From Trachythela sp. YZ-2020 (lineage: Eukaryota > Cnidaria > Anthozoa > Malacalcyonacea > Clavulariidae), in the NCBI GenBank assembly GCA_016169945.1, contig JADLSH010000257.1, forward strand, positions 310,001 through 374,000: a stretch of DNA of 64,000 nt, written 5' to 3'. The notes under the pieces are model-generated. The model was not told where the DNA came from. It made no database searches and saw only the letters and a list, made by a program, of their open reading frames with translations. Made by a program: the position numbers and the translations under genes. Within the stretch, counting starts at the first letter, position 1. Every line of letters starts with the position of its first letter. Shown piece by piece: positions 11,734 to 20,233 of this stretch.

Positions 11734-13295
11734 CTAATAATGAAACCGGTAAAATAGCATTTTGTCTCTCGTCAATTTCTGTGACAGACGAGGTTTCGGT
11801 TTCCGGATACGTGCTTTGCGAAAAAATTCTTCATTACTTTCTTTCGAGTAGGTAGTATTCAACAATTCATAATGAGACCCAGATGCCCTACAATTAGCTC
11901 GATGATAGTTATGGGCAAAACGACCAGTGTTGTAAATATTCGTTACTAAAGTAACGCGTTACTAATTACTAATTACTTTTCGAGTAATTTTTCGGTAATT
12001 TGTTACTTTCTGTACGAAAGTAATTTGTAACGTAATTAATTACTTTTTGAAGGTAACGAGTAACATTTTTCAAAAGTAATTTTGCGTTACTTCTGCGTAC
12101 TTCTTATTTTCCAACCTTACAAATTCCGCATTTAGACGATTTCGTCCATGTGTAATACAGTTTGTTTCAGTGTTGAAAATCGTTTTATTCGCTTGAATTT
12201 CGCTTCAATTGTTTTTACTCGAAGAGGCCTGCGGTGTTACTGATCAGCGATCATAGAACATGGGAAATACTTCATGACATTGTATTATTGTGTAGCAGTG
12301 CGAAAGCAACATAAAAAAATTAAAATAAAAATATTATCATATCTTATAAATAAAAAGTAATCTGAAAGTAATTAGTAATTAATTACTTTTTAACAAGTAA
12401 TTAGTAATTTTTAATTGGTTACTTTTGAAAGAAAGTAATTAGTAATTTGTAATAATTACTTTTTCGGTGAAGTAATTGTAATTTTTACTCACTACTTTTT
12501 TTTGGTAATTTTTACAACACTGAAAACGACTAACATATTTTCTCCGAGCTTGGAAAGATTCCCCTCGATTTGATCTAAAAGGACTTCTATCGGTGATACG
12601 GACTGGAATAGAATTGGTGTGGTCGTTGCCAGGGTTCTTTTGTTGAGGTTTAGTAGTTTCTCTGTTTGGTTTCTTATGATTTGACAATATATCGGTTGTA
12701 TTAATTATATGTAGATCGTCGTGTTGTTTATCACCATAATTGGAGGGTTGATTCCCATTTACTCCCTCCTCGAGGATTAATTTCTCAGCCGTGTTTTTAT
12801 ACGTAGCATTGTTATTTAAAGTTTTGTCATTTGGTGGTGTAAATGGTTCATTGATCTTTTGATTGTTATTTAGGAGATCATTATTCCACCCTATATTAAC
12901 AATGGGGCTTTGAACATTGCAATCAACATCATTATCCGAGGTCATCAGCATGACCTCGCTTTTATGAATTATTTCAGCTGTTTTGTTGTTTGTACATCCT
13001 CCAGATATAGATTTAAATAGGGCTGTTTTTAAGAAATCTCTTTCTTTTTGGACATCGGTCAGTTTTTGCTGGAGGGATTCGATCATGCTCAATTGTCTCT
13101 CAATTTGCCCATTTTTTTCATCTAAAATATCAGAATATTTACTGGCCGCCGATTCTTCAACGCCGGTTTGGGATCTAAAGTTTTCAAGCTCTGAAATTTT
13201 CCCGTTTACAAATTCAAGCTTTCGTTGCATTATAACAATGTCGAGTTTCACACCGTCAAGCTCAACTCCATTGTCAAAACATTGGCAATCATGGG
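11734..13295 (-). pseudogene. LINE ORF1, C-terminal part, interrupted by MITE and LTR
   Basis: Coding blocks are 13295-12523 and 11916-11734 (stop TAG) on the minus strand; removing the 598-bp MITE and one target copy keeps the frame. The first 80 residues after the break are heptad-like and rich in Glu, Lys and Leu (a probable coiled coil), followed by a low-complexity Asn/Thr-rich stretch and a basic C-terminus. LINE ORF1 proteins act as RNA chaperones and often trimerise by coiled coils. An apparent start codon at 13308 lies inside the LTR and is not the true start: the frame continues from the ORF found at 19548-20015. No zinc knuckle was recognised. Confidence 0.75.
11925..12522. mobile_element. 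hAT-like MITE, 598 bp, inserted in LINE ORF1
   Basis: Ends are cagtgttgtaa and ttacaacactg, a typical hAT terminus. The exact 8-bp target duplication aaaacgac is at 11917-11924 and 12523-12530. The interior is very AT-rich and full of taattac/gtaatta motifs. No transposase ORF. Removing it restores the reading frame of LINE ORF1, so insertion came after LINE integration or in an active LINE copy. Confidence 0.9.
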
Positions 13296-13473
13296 TGTAA
13301 TAAATCACTTGTTATATATATGTGGATATATATATTTATTAGGATAAGCTTGTGATACAATGTTTAGCTGAGCTTAGTGTATATAAGACTCCACGTTATA
13401 TAATGTTACATCATGCTCATAGTCATGATTAGGCTAATTAGATAAAGTGTCAATCACAATATATAATCGCTAT
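13296..13473 (-). mobile_element. Displaced 3' LTR fragment of gypsy element 1 (178 of 186 bp)
   Basis: This is the reverse complement of the 5' LTR at 20016-20201, with only about two differences noted, but it lacks the first 8 bases of the LTR. The side facing the LINE has atggg, the complement of the CCCAT preceding the 5' LTR. The first 12 bases of the 3' LTR remain at 24294-24305; 12 plus 178 minus the shared CTAT equals 186, the 5' LTR length. It is therefore the moved part of the 3' LTR, not an independent solo LTR. Confidence 0.85.
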
Positions 13474-13699
13474 GGAGTCATGAGCGGAAAATATGGCAAG
13501 TAATGCGGGCGCATATGGAATTAATTAGGTCACGTTATCGTTCGATGTGTACCCTCTAATGTGTACCACCAGTGCTATCACTTTTAGGGATTTTTCCTTA
13601 GAAACAGGAATTTTGTATAGTTTAGGGATATTTTTAAGGAATTAAGTTTTAATGACTTCTTCAAGCCGAACTGACGAGCGCCGAACTTCATGCGAACTT

Positions 13700-14110
13700 C
13701 ATGGCAGCACTAGAGGAAGAAATCCTTAAAAATGCAGCAGAGGGCCTGACATCTCTTGAGTGGATCAGATTTCTGGATGACATTTTCGCTACATGGTGCC
13801 ACCGTGAAGCATCCTTATCGCTTAGATTTCTTCAGTACATTAACGAAATACACCCGATTTTACTAATTTGAATACGAACACTTCGCCAGGATTGTACACT
13901 TTCTTGACACAAGAATTTACATTAATGAACTAAACAAACTTGAATCCGACCTTTACATCAAACCAACAGACAAAACCATGCTACTACACAACACTGCCTT
14001 TCACCCTAACACATGCAAACAAAGCATAATCTACAGCCAAGCACTACGCTACAGATGGCTAATAACAGATCGAGGTCACCACATTACAAAACCAACTACA
14101 AAAACTCAAT
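13700..14110 (+). pseudogene. Penelope-like element reverse transcriptase fragment
   Basis: The plus-strand translation, with a frameshift and stops near 13865-13910, contains FLDDIFATW (the catalytic box with Asp-Asp), a leucine-rich spacer, HFLDTRIYIN, LYIKPTDKT, and HPNTCKQSIIYSQALRYRW. This order matches the C-terminal RT palm and thumb of Penelope-like retroelements. Only about 130 residues remain, with no endonuclease seen, so it is a decayed fragment. It lies next to the inversion breakpoint at 13473. Confidence 0.75.
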
Positions 14111-14804
14111 ATCATCCCAATGACCAGAGCAGGGGCGGATCGAGGCCGGGTTTTTCGTACGTTAGTCAAAAATTTCGTTGGCACAATTTTTCATGGGGGG
14201 GAGGGGTTCGGGGGAAATTGCTCAATTTTCGCACCAATACCAATCAACCCTTTACCCCCCCTCCCCCACCTAACATACACAGAGCAGTACAAGCAATTCC
14301 CAGTAGCAGCAGATCTAATAAACAAACCGGACATGGAGTTAAATCTCTGGAGTTAAATATTAATCTCCATTTCAAATATTTATAGTTTACACAATAACAC
14401 AAACTACTGTACATGATATCAGTATTAAAACGTGTTTTAAGAGTAAAGGATAAAATGTTTTGGTCCTGGGAAGCCAATTAGCCAAAGACTATTTCAGAAT
14501 AGGACCAATTTGCTGCCTATAGCTATATTCTATTTTTAACAAACACAATTTTACATCACATCTGAGATCGTATTACACCATCACCATGCCATGCGGTCCA
14601 ACACACATCAAGTCAAAAATACATCATATTTATATAAGAATATTTTGGTTCGGTTGAAGTCGATAATATATATCCAAACCTTAGGCGATTAATATCAAGC
14701 AACAAAAGCATAAACAAAATGCCTTAATGCCTATATTTTATACATGGAAATTATCGAGTGTAAATTGTATACGTTTATTAGACCTAACCAGGAACAGTTG
14801 CGAT

Positions 14805-15205
14805 ATAACTATAGGTCCCTGGCCGGATTTGAACCTGCGGCCCTGCGAGTCCAGCTGTCGAGCTCTAACCAGGGCCGTCCTCAGAAAATTTTTCAGGGGG
14901 GGTGTAAGCTGTTTCAACCGACTGCCAAAATAACTTGTACCGACTCTATACAATTTTCGTTGTCAGAAAAAGTTTTTCAAATTTACTTTTTAAAAACAAA
15001 AATTTCGTTTTTCTAATCCTGCTTGTACTGACACAATTTCCGTTTTATGTGTTAGCCATCAAAAATATATTTTTGCCGACTCAAATCTCACTTCTGCCGA
15101 CTGAATCTCCAAATACAATTTCTGGGGGGTTGTGACACCCCCTCAAACCCCCCCCGTATGGACGGCCCTGGCTCTAACCACAAGTTCATGTATTCAACCC
15201 TTCAA
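14805..15205 (-). mobile_element. tRNA-derived SINE or tRNA-like sequence, split by a MITE
   Basis: On the minus strand, after removing the MITE at 14870-15170, the sequence reads as a tRNA-like head: a box A-like tggttagagctcg, a middle region, and a box B ggttcaaatcc (complement at 14825-14835). The 3' side (about 14700-14820) has no clear SINE body or tail. Cloverleaf pairing was not checked base by base. A decayed tRNA pseudogene is an alternative. Confidence 0.55.
14870..15170. mobile_element. hAT-like MITE, 301 bp, inside the tRNA-like promoter
   Basis: Termini are cagggccgtcc and ggacggccctg, with the exact 8-bp duplication gctctaac at 14862-14869 and 15171-15178. The interior has G- and C-rich runs near the ends (ggggggg near 14896, ccccccc near 15150) and no transposase. 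The target duplication falls in the box A-like motif of the surrounding tRNA-like sequence, so insertion would have split its internal promoter. Confidence 0.9.
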
Positions 15206-15261
15206 CTATTATTCAATCGAGTGAGATGCCAACAAAATTTAATATATTTTATACAGTTCGC

Positions 15262-15654
15262 CTAATCGGCTGGGTTTCGACCGCAGTAATATGCAAATAT
15301 TGCAAATTTCATAAACATAGCTAGCGGGTCATCGCCGCAAGCGCACAGATTGCTCTGTAAATACAAGTCGAAAATCACCACAATAAATGTAGTTAAAATA
15401 GAATATATTTGCATTAGGGCCGTAGCCGTACAAGACTTGTTCCTTTCCCGAACATACTTCGGAATGTACGATTCGGCACCAAAATTTCTGCCCAAGCAGA
15501 AGCTTGTGTTGTTGATAGCGCTCAACAGCTCTTGGACAGAAGTCTTCGGCGAAGCGTCGATTCCCTTCCTCAGATCAGCTTGAATTTCCACCAGACATTG
15601 CTCATCGTTGTTCTCAAACATGGCCTGAACGGCCTCGTAAATACTGCGAGACAT
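15262..15654 (-). CDS. Hypothetical protein, 130 aa
   Basis: An ATG-initiated frame on the minus strand ends in a stop after NPAD. The product starts MSRSIYEAVQAMFENNDEQ, is acidic in its first third, and has one hydrophobic stretch (about residues 80-97, SILTTFIVVIFDLYL) that could be a membrane segment. No family was recognised. It lies between a SINE/MITE pair and a gene-free stretch, has no visible promoter or polyadenylation signal, and could be a leftover transposon exon or a chance frame. Confidence 0.3.
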   Translation of the reverse strand: MSRSIYEAVQAMFENNDEQCLVEIQADLRKGIDASPKTSVQELLSAINNTSFCLGRNFGAESYIPKYVRERNKSCTATALMQIYSILTTFIVVIFDLYLQSNLCACGDDPLAMFMKFAIFAYYCGRNPAD

Positions 15655-16596
15655 TGCAGTATATTCGTATTATATTTTCCGAGCTACTTCGATTGAACCT
15701 TTGCGGTCAAAGCTGCGATCAGAAAGGTCATAGAATCATGCCGTATAAACTGAAGCCTGATGCATCTGATCGGTCAGAAAAATCTAGCCAATGGGAATTC
15801 AGAGTTTTTTTCAATTTAGCCAATCGGATACCTTGTATACTAGCCCCTGATCGCTGAACTCCCCGCAGAACGCGCAAAAAGCAAATTGGCCAATCAGATA
15901 GCTGGAATCTGCCTTTAGAGCGAGCAAAACTCACGCGCTAGACCGCTGTTCTGCGCGTTATGTATCGAAGGCCTGGCCGCTGTATGAACCTTGATAACTT
16001 GACTACAAACTTTGAATATAAGCCACTGCATGAAATATGATAACTGGACTGTTGGTTGATTCGGAGCTCCGAATTTTAGCGGTTTCTTCATTATATTACC
16101 GTTTAGCACATTTTATTTATTACCATCTAGCGCACGTATTAAACTTTGGATTCCAAAGCCTCTGCGGAGGAGAGAGCCTAAGTTGACAGATTTAGCAGTG
16201 TGAGAAGTCGAGAGTAGAGAGCCATACTGGGCGTGTGATTGTGAGTATATTCCTAACAAGAAACTAGAAAAAGCTTGTGATTTGCGAATAATGTTGAGAC
16301 TATACACTGCATTTCCAACACTAAGTGGCACCTCTGACGTGATACGCACGTTTCTAGCTAATGTCTGAAGGGAGCGAGGATGCGAAACTGGTGGCAGATT
16401 CATTGTGTAAATTGTCATAAATTGTCATGTTTGCATAAATATCAACATTAAGACAAGTCAAACTGTGAAGCATATCAAAGAAATTTCTCAAATGATACTG
16501 GGTAAATTATCAACAAACTTTTCGATGAAAATTGTCAAAATGTCAACAAAAGCAAGTTAAAATTAAAGGTGATGTAAAGTCCCGATGTAAACAAAC
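15655..16596. other. Gene-free stretch
   Basis: Short open frames exist on both strands (for example 16113-16418 minus), but none resembles a known family or shows repeats or membrane segments. No tandem repeat, LTR or TIR pair was found here. Confidence 0.4.
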
Positions 16597-17297
16597 GGGT
16601 TGGGATAAAACACGGATACGGATGGCACTGATACGGATACGGATGGCACGGATACGGATACGGATGGCACGGATACGGATACGGATGAGGGGATAAAACA
16701 CGGATATGGGGATAAAACACGGATGAGGGGATAAAACACGGATGGGGGGATAAAACACGGATATGGGGATAAAACACGGATGAGGGGATAAAACACGGAT
16801 ATGGGGATAAAACACGGATGAGGGGATAAAACACGGATGAGGGGATAAAACACGGATGGGGGGATAAAACACGGATATGGGGATAAAACACGGATGGGGG
16901 GATAAAACACGGATGAGGGGATAAAACACGGATGGGGGGATAAAACACGGATGAGGGGATAAAACACGGATGAGGGGATAAAACACGGATGAGGGGATAA
17001 AACACGGATGAGGGGATAAAACACGGATGTGGGGATAAACACGGATGGGGATAAAACACGGATGAGGGATAAAACCCGTATTGGGGGATAAAACACGGAT
17101 GAGGGGATAAAACACGGATGAGGGGATAAAACACGGATGAGGATAAAACACGGATGGGGATAAAACACGGATGGGGATAAAACACGGATGAGGGGATAAA
17201 ACACGGATTGGGGGATAAAACACGGATGAGGGGGTAAAACACGGATATGGGGATAAAATACGGATGAGGCACAGAATAGGAAGTTTCCTATTCTGTG
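16597..17297. repeat. 19-bp minisatellite array 2 with terminal hairpin
   Basis: About 34 units of the ggataaaacacggatgagg family cover 16597-17269. The entry (tgtaaacaaac...gggttgggataaaacacgg and tacggatggcac units) is the same as in array 1. The same 11-bp-stem hairpin follows at 17270-17297, and the flank to tagtatttaaat at about 17337 is shared with array 1. The shared edges outside the tandem units suggest that arrays and flanks move or copy as one unit. Confidence 0.9.
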
Positions 17298-17352
17298 GAT
17301 GAGATAATAATTGCCCAACATTTTTTAGTATTTAAATGTACTGACAAGTAAA

Positions 17353-17666
17353 ACGTTGATACTCTCTTCTCAGTAAAACTGGAACCCGTAGACTAGCATA
17401 GAACTAAAGTTTCTAAAGGCTGATATACGTCACTGCGTATTCAATAAGTGCGAACTTCTGCGCGCATTTGTTGGAAGAAGATAAGGTAATACTTTTTATT
17501 TAATATACTTTTGGGAATACCAGATAACCGATGGAGATTTGTTGCTTGTCAGAGGAGTTTCCATTTACGCGGATCTGATTATAATTAACTCGCAGTGCAA
17601 GACGCCGGCAGATTACAAGGCGAATTTATTGTTTGATAACCACAAAAAGTACGCGTTTGTCATTTA
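17353..17666. repeat. Inverted repeat, left arm (partner 19238-19549)
   Basis: About 314 bp, nearly the reverse complement of 19238-19549 with small differences, for example near 17425-17445. The right arm is the immediate upstream region of the LINE ORF1 N-terminal frame. Part of this arm (aacttctgcgcgcatttgttggaagaag onward, about 75 bp) recurs in the same orientation at 18461-18535. It may be a second 5' end of the same LINE family, head to head. Confidence 0.85.
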
Positions 17667-17772
17667 ATTTATGTTACCGGGTTGAATGTTTTCTTTTAAA
17701 AATAGTTTAATATCTATGACAAGATATTTTGTAATGAATTTTGATAAAATCTTAAAATAAGGTAATTTTGAA

Positions 17773-18460
17773 GGGTTGGGATAAAACACGGATACGGATG
17801 GCACGGATACGGATACGGATGAGGGGATAAAACACGGATGAGGGGATAAAACACGGATGGGGGGATAAAACACGGATGGGGGGATAAAACACGGATGATG
17901 GGATAAAACACGGATAAGGGGATAAAAAACGGATGAGGGATAAAACACGGATGGGGGGATAAAAAACGGATAGGGGGATAAAACACGGATGAGGGGATAA
18001 AACACGGATGGGGATAAAACACGGATGGGGATAAAACACGGATGGGGGATAAAACACGGATGGGGATAAAACACGGATGAGGGATAAAACACGGATGGGG
18101 GATAAAACACGGATGGGGGGATAAAACACGGATGGGGGGATAAAACACGGATGGGAGGATAAAACACGGATGGGGGGATAAAACACGGATGAGGGGATAA
18201 AACACGGATGGGGGGATAAAACACGGATGGGGGGATAAAACACGGATGGGGGGATAAAACACGGATGAGGGGATAAAACACGGATATGGGGATAAAACAC
18301 GGATGGGGGGATAAAACACGGATGGGGAGATAAAACACGGATGAGGGGATAAAACACGGATGGATGGGGGGATAAAACACGGATGAGGGGATAAACACGG
18401 ATGAGGGGATAAAACACGGATGAGGGGGTAAAACACGGATGGGGGAATAAAACACGGATG
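17773..18460. repeat. 19-bp minisatellite array 3
   Basis: About 35 units of the same family as arrays 1 and 2, with the same gggttgggataaaacacgg entry. This array lacks the hairpin and runs straight into a third copy of part of the neighbouring inverted-repeat arm (18461-18535). Three minus-strand frames are open across it, again because the unit has no stop. Confidence 0.9.
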
Positions 18461-19026
18461 AACTTTTGCGCGCATTTGTTGGAAGAAGATAAGGTAATAC
18501 TTTTTATTTAATATACTTTTGAGAATACCAGATGATTTTTCATACGTACGTACATACACGGAAAACTTTAATTCCTTCTAATTTTTATTTAGCTATAAAA
18601 TACGTGAACAAATAGATACTAAATCATTCAAAGTACTAAATGCTACACAGTAGTCATTCATGTGGCTGTTCGGCTCTTCCATAAATAACATTAACACGAT
18701 TTAGACTTTCTTGTGTAGACATACGTTTGAAAAACGCAGCACTGGAAAGCACCCTTTATCTAAATAACAATATTCAATTAAAGTTAATGTATATTATCTA
18801 CATACTTTGACAAGGTTAATAAAGTCTATACCCATAGATCGTATAACTCAACAGCACTACAAATGTTATGCAAATGTTAGTAAAACTTATGTTAAAATCT
18901 TAGCTAAAAATTATGGATACATTCAATGCATTGTTTAAATTTATTAAATGCATTTTTGGTAAGCAGACAATAAATGCCGACCGCGTCAGTTTAAACCAAG
19001 GGTAACAAAACAACTGTCAGGTAGAA

Positions 19027-19138
19027 CATGAGAAGCCTTTAATTTGCCACACTTGTCATGAGAAGCCTTTGCAACATTTGTCATGAGAAGCCTTTGCACT
19101 AACACTTCACATGAGAAGCCTTTGCAACACTTCCCATG
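19027..19138. repeat. Four-copy tandem repeat (catgagaagcctttgcaac)
   Basis: Four imperfect units of about 24-32 bp, each containing catgagaagccttt, lie about 100 bp upstream of the right inverted-repeat arm. The position, upstream of a LINE ORF1 and its TATA-like motif, is compatible with 5' UTR promoter monomers of a non-LTR element, but this is inference. Confidence 0.6.
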
Positions 19139-19237
19139 TTTTGGCATTTATTCAAAATCACCTTATTCTGGCTATGATTTGTATCAAATATATAAAATAT
19201 CTTGTCGTAGATACTAAACTGTATGCAAAAAACCATA

Positions 19238-19549
19238 AATGACAACGCGTACTTTTTGTGGTTATCAAACTATAAATTCGCCTTGTAATCTGCCGGCGTC
19301 TTGCACTGCGAGTTAATTATAATCAGATCCGCGTAAATGGAAACTCCTCTGACAAGCAACAAATCTCTATCGGTTATCTGGTATTCTCAAAAGTATATTA
19401 AATAAAAAGTATTACCTTATCTTCTTCCAACAAATGCGCGCAGAAGTTCGCACTTATTGAATGCACAGTCTACGTATATAAGCCTTTAGAAACTTTAGTT
19501 CTATGCTAGTCTACGGGTTCCAGTTTTACTGAGAAGAGAGTATCAACGT
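19238..19549 (+). promoter_or_regulatory. Right inverted-repeat arm: probable LINE 5' UTR with TATA-like box
   Basis: This arm mirrors 17353-17666 and ends at the first codon region of ORF1 (19548). A TATA-like gtatataag is near 19474, and cagttttac lies about 45 bp downstream. The coding frame carries GTG where an ATG would be expected, and an in-frame TGA is just upstream (19530), so the true start is either a lost ATG or non-AUG. Confidence 0.4.
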
Positions 19550-20015
19550 GGCTACACGTCAAGCTTCATCGTGCTCTGATTACAACGATTATTATTGCAA
19601 GTTAAACTTTAATTTAGAAGCAATAAAGCCTTTTATCGAAAGTAAACAGTTAATATTAGATAATGAAAGCTTATTTTGGGTTGATGACTACGAATCTCTC
19701 AAGATTTTTACTGAAACCGTTGGTCTTACTGGCAAATGGTCTCCGCCTGGAGGGCGAATAAAGAAATTTGTCGCTGATAATGCCGACCTGACCATAATGT
19801 GGCATTACGGAAAGCAAGGATCTATGTTGCTGCGAGGTAAAGGTGCAGAGAAATGCAAAGAAGCGTTGATTAACATGTTGAAGTCGTTCAGCGATCGTTC
19901 TAACATAATGGAGTCAAATAATGCATCACCAACTATGGACTTCACAGCTGATTCAGCCAAAGTAAGTGATGCATCACAACTGATAGATGCTTTTTTGTCA
20001 AATTCTTATGCCCAT
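19548..20015 (+). pseudogene. LINE ORF1, N-terminal part, cut by gypsy element 1
   Basis: About 156 codons run open into the gypsy LTR at 20016. A compact domain (about residues 55-115) has WSPPGGRIKKF, IMWHY and LLLRGKG, a W-x-x-PGG pattern I associate with ORF1-like proteins of invertebrate LINEs, without a firm family name. The frame at the break (GCC CAT) is the frame with which the ORF1 C-terminal part resumes at 13295 on the other strand (CAT GAT) once one CCCAT copy is removed. Hence both halves were one ORF1. The rest of the original gene is at 11734-13295. No in-frame ATG occurs before about 19796. Confidence 0.75.
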
Positions 20016-20201
20016 TGTAATATATAGCGATTATATATTGTGATTGACACTTTATCTAATTAGACTAATCATGACTATGAGCATGATGTAACATTATATA
20101 ACGTGGAGTCTTATATACACTACGCTCAGCTAAACATTGTATCACAAGCTTATCCTAATAAATATATATATCCACATATATATAACAAGTGATTTATTAC
20201 A
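20016..20201 (+). repeat. 5' LTR of gypsy element 1 (186 bp)
   Basis: Begins tgtaatatatag and ends tgatttattaca, the TG..CA form. A TATA-rich segment (acattatataacg, cttatatacac) near 20090-20120 is the likely promoter and aataaa at 20158-20163 the likely polyadenylation signal. Confidence 0.9.
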
Positions 20202-20219
20202 TGGTGTCAGGAGTGTGAT
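20202..20219 (+). promoter_or_regulatory. Primer-binding site, tRNA-Leu-like
   Basis: tggtgtcaggagtgtgat directly follows the LTR and matches, with one mismatch, the complement of a typical animal tRNA-Leu 3' end plus CCA. This would prime minus-strand DNA synthesis. Confidence 0.65.
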
Positions 20220-20233
20220 CTTCAGCAAACTTA

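Larger units (their letters stand above)
8626..13295 (-). mobile_element. CR1/L2-like LINE (3' part), 3' end to interrupted ORF1
   Basis: On the minus strand the order is ORF1 (C-terminal part), ORF2 endonuclease, ORF2 reverse transcriptase, a short 3' UTR and a (TAA)n tail at about 8628-8652. The endonuclease plus RT organisation and microsatellite tail fit a CR1/L2-type non-LTR element. ORF1 is cut at 13295 by a gypsy LTR, and its N-terminal half is found inverted at 19548-20015. A hAT-like MITE sits inside ORF1 at 11925-12522. The tail lies almost directly against the hairpin end of minisatellite array 1. Confidence 0.85.

Noticed and set aside
12439..13308. ORF1 starting at an ATG at 13308 and ending at 12439
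   Set aside because: The ATG is LTR sequence and the end is MITE sequence; the real ORF1 continues in both directions elsewhere.
13296..13473. An independent solo LTR insertion
   Set aside because: It lacks 8 bases that are present at 24294; CCCAT pairs with the 5' LTR flank, so it is the displaced 3' LTR.
16113..16418. 101-codon minus-strand ORF
   Set aside because: No recognisable domain, neighbour or promoter; could be chance.
8132..18460. CRISPR-like repeat arrays
   Set aside because: Units are contiguous, with no unique spacers, and the DNA is eukaryotic.
16535..18559. Six long repetitive minus-strand ORFs (221-281 codons)
   Set aside because: Same minisatellite; the frames overlap completely and encode the same repeat.
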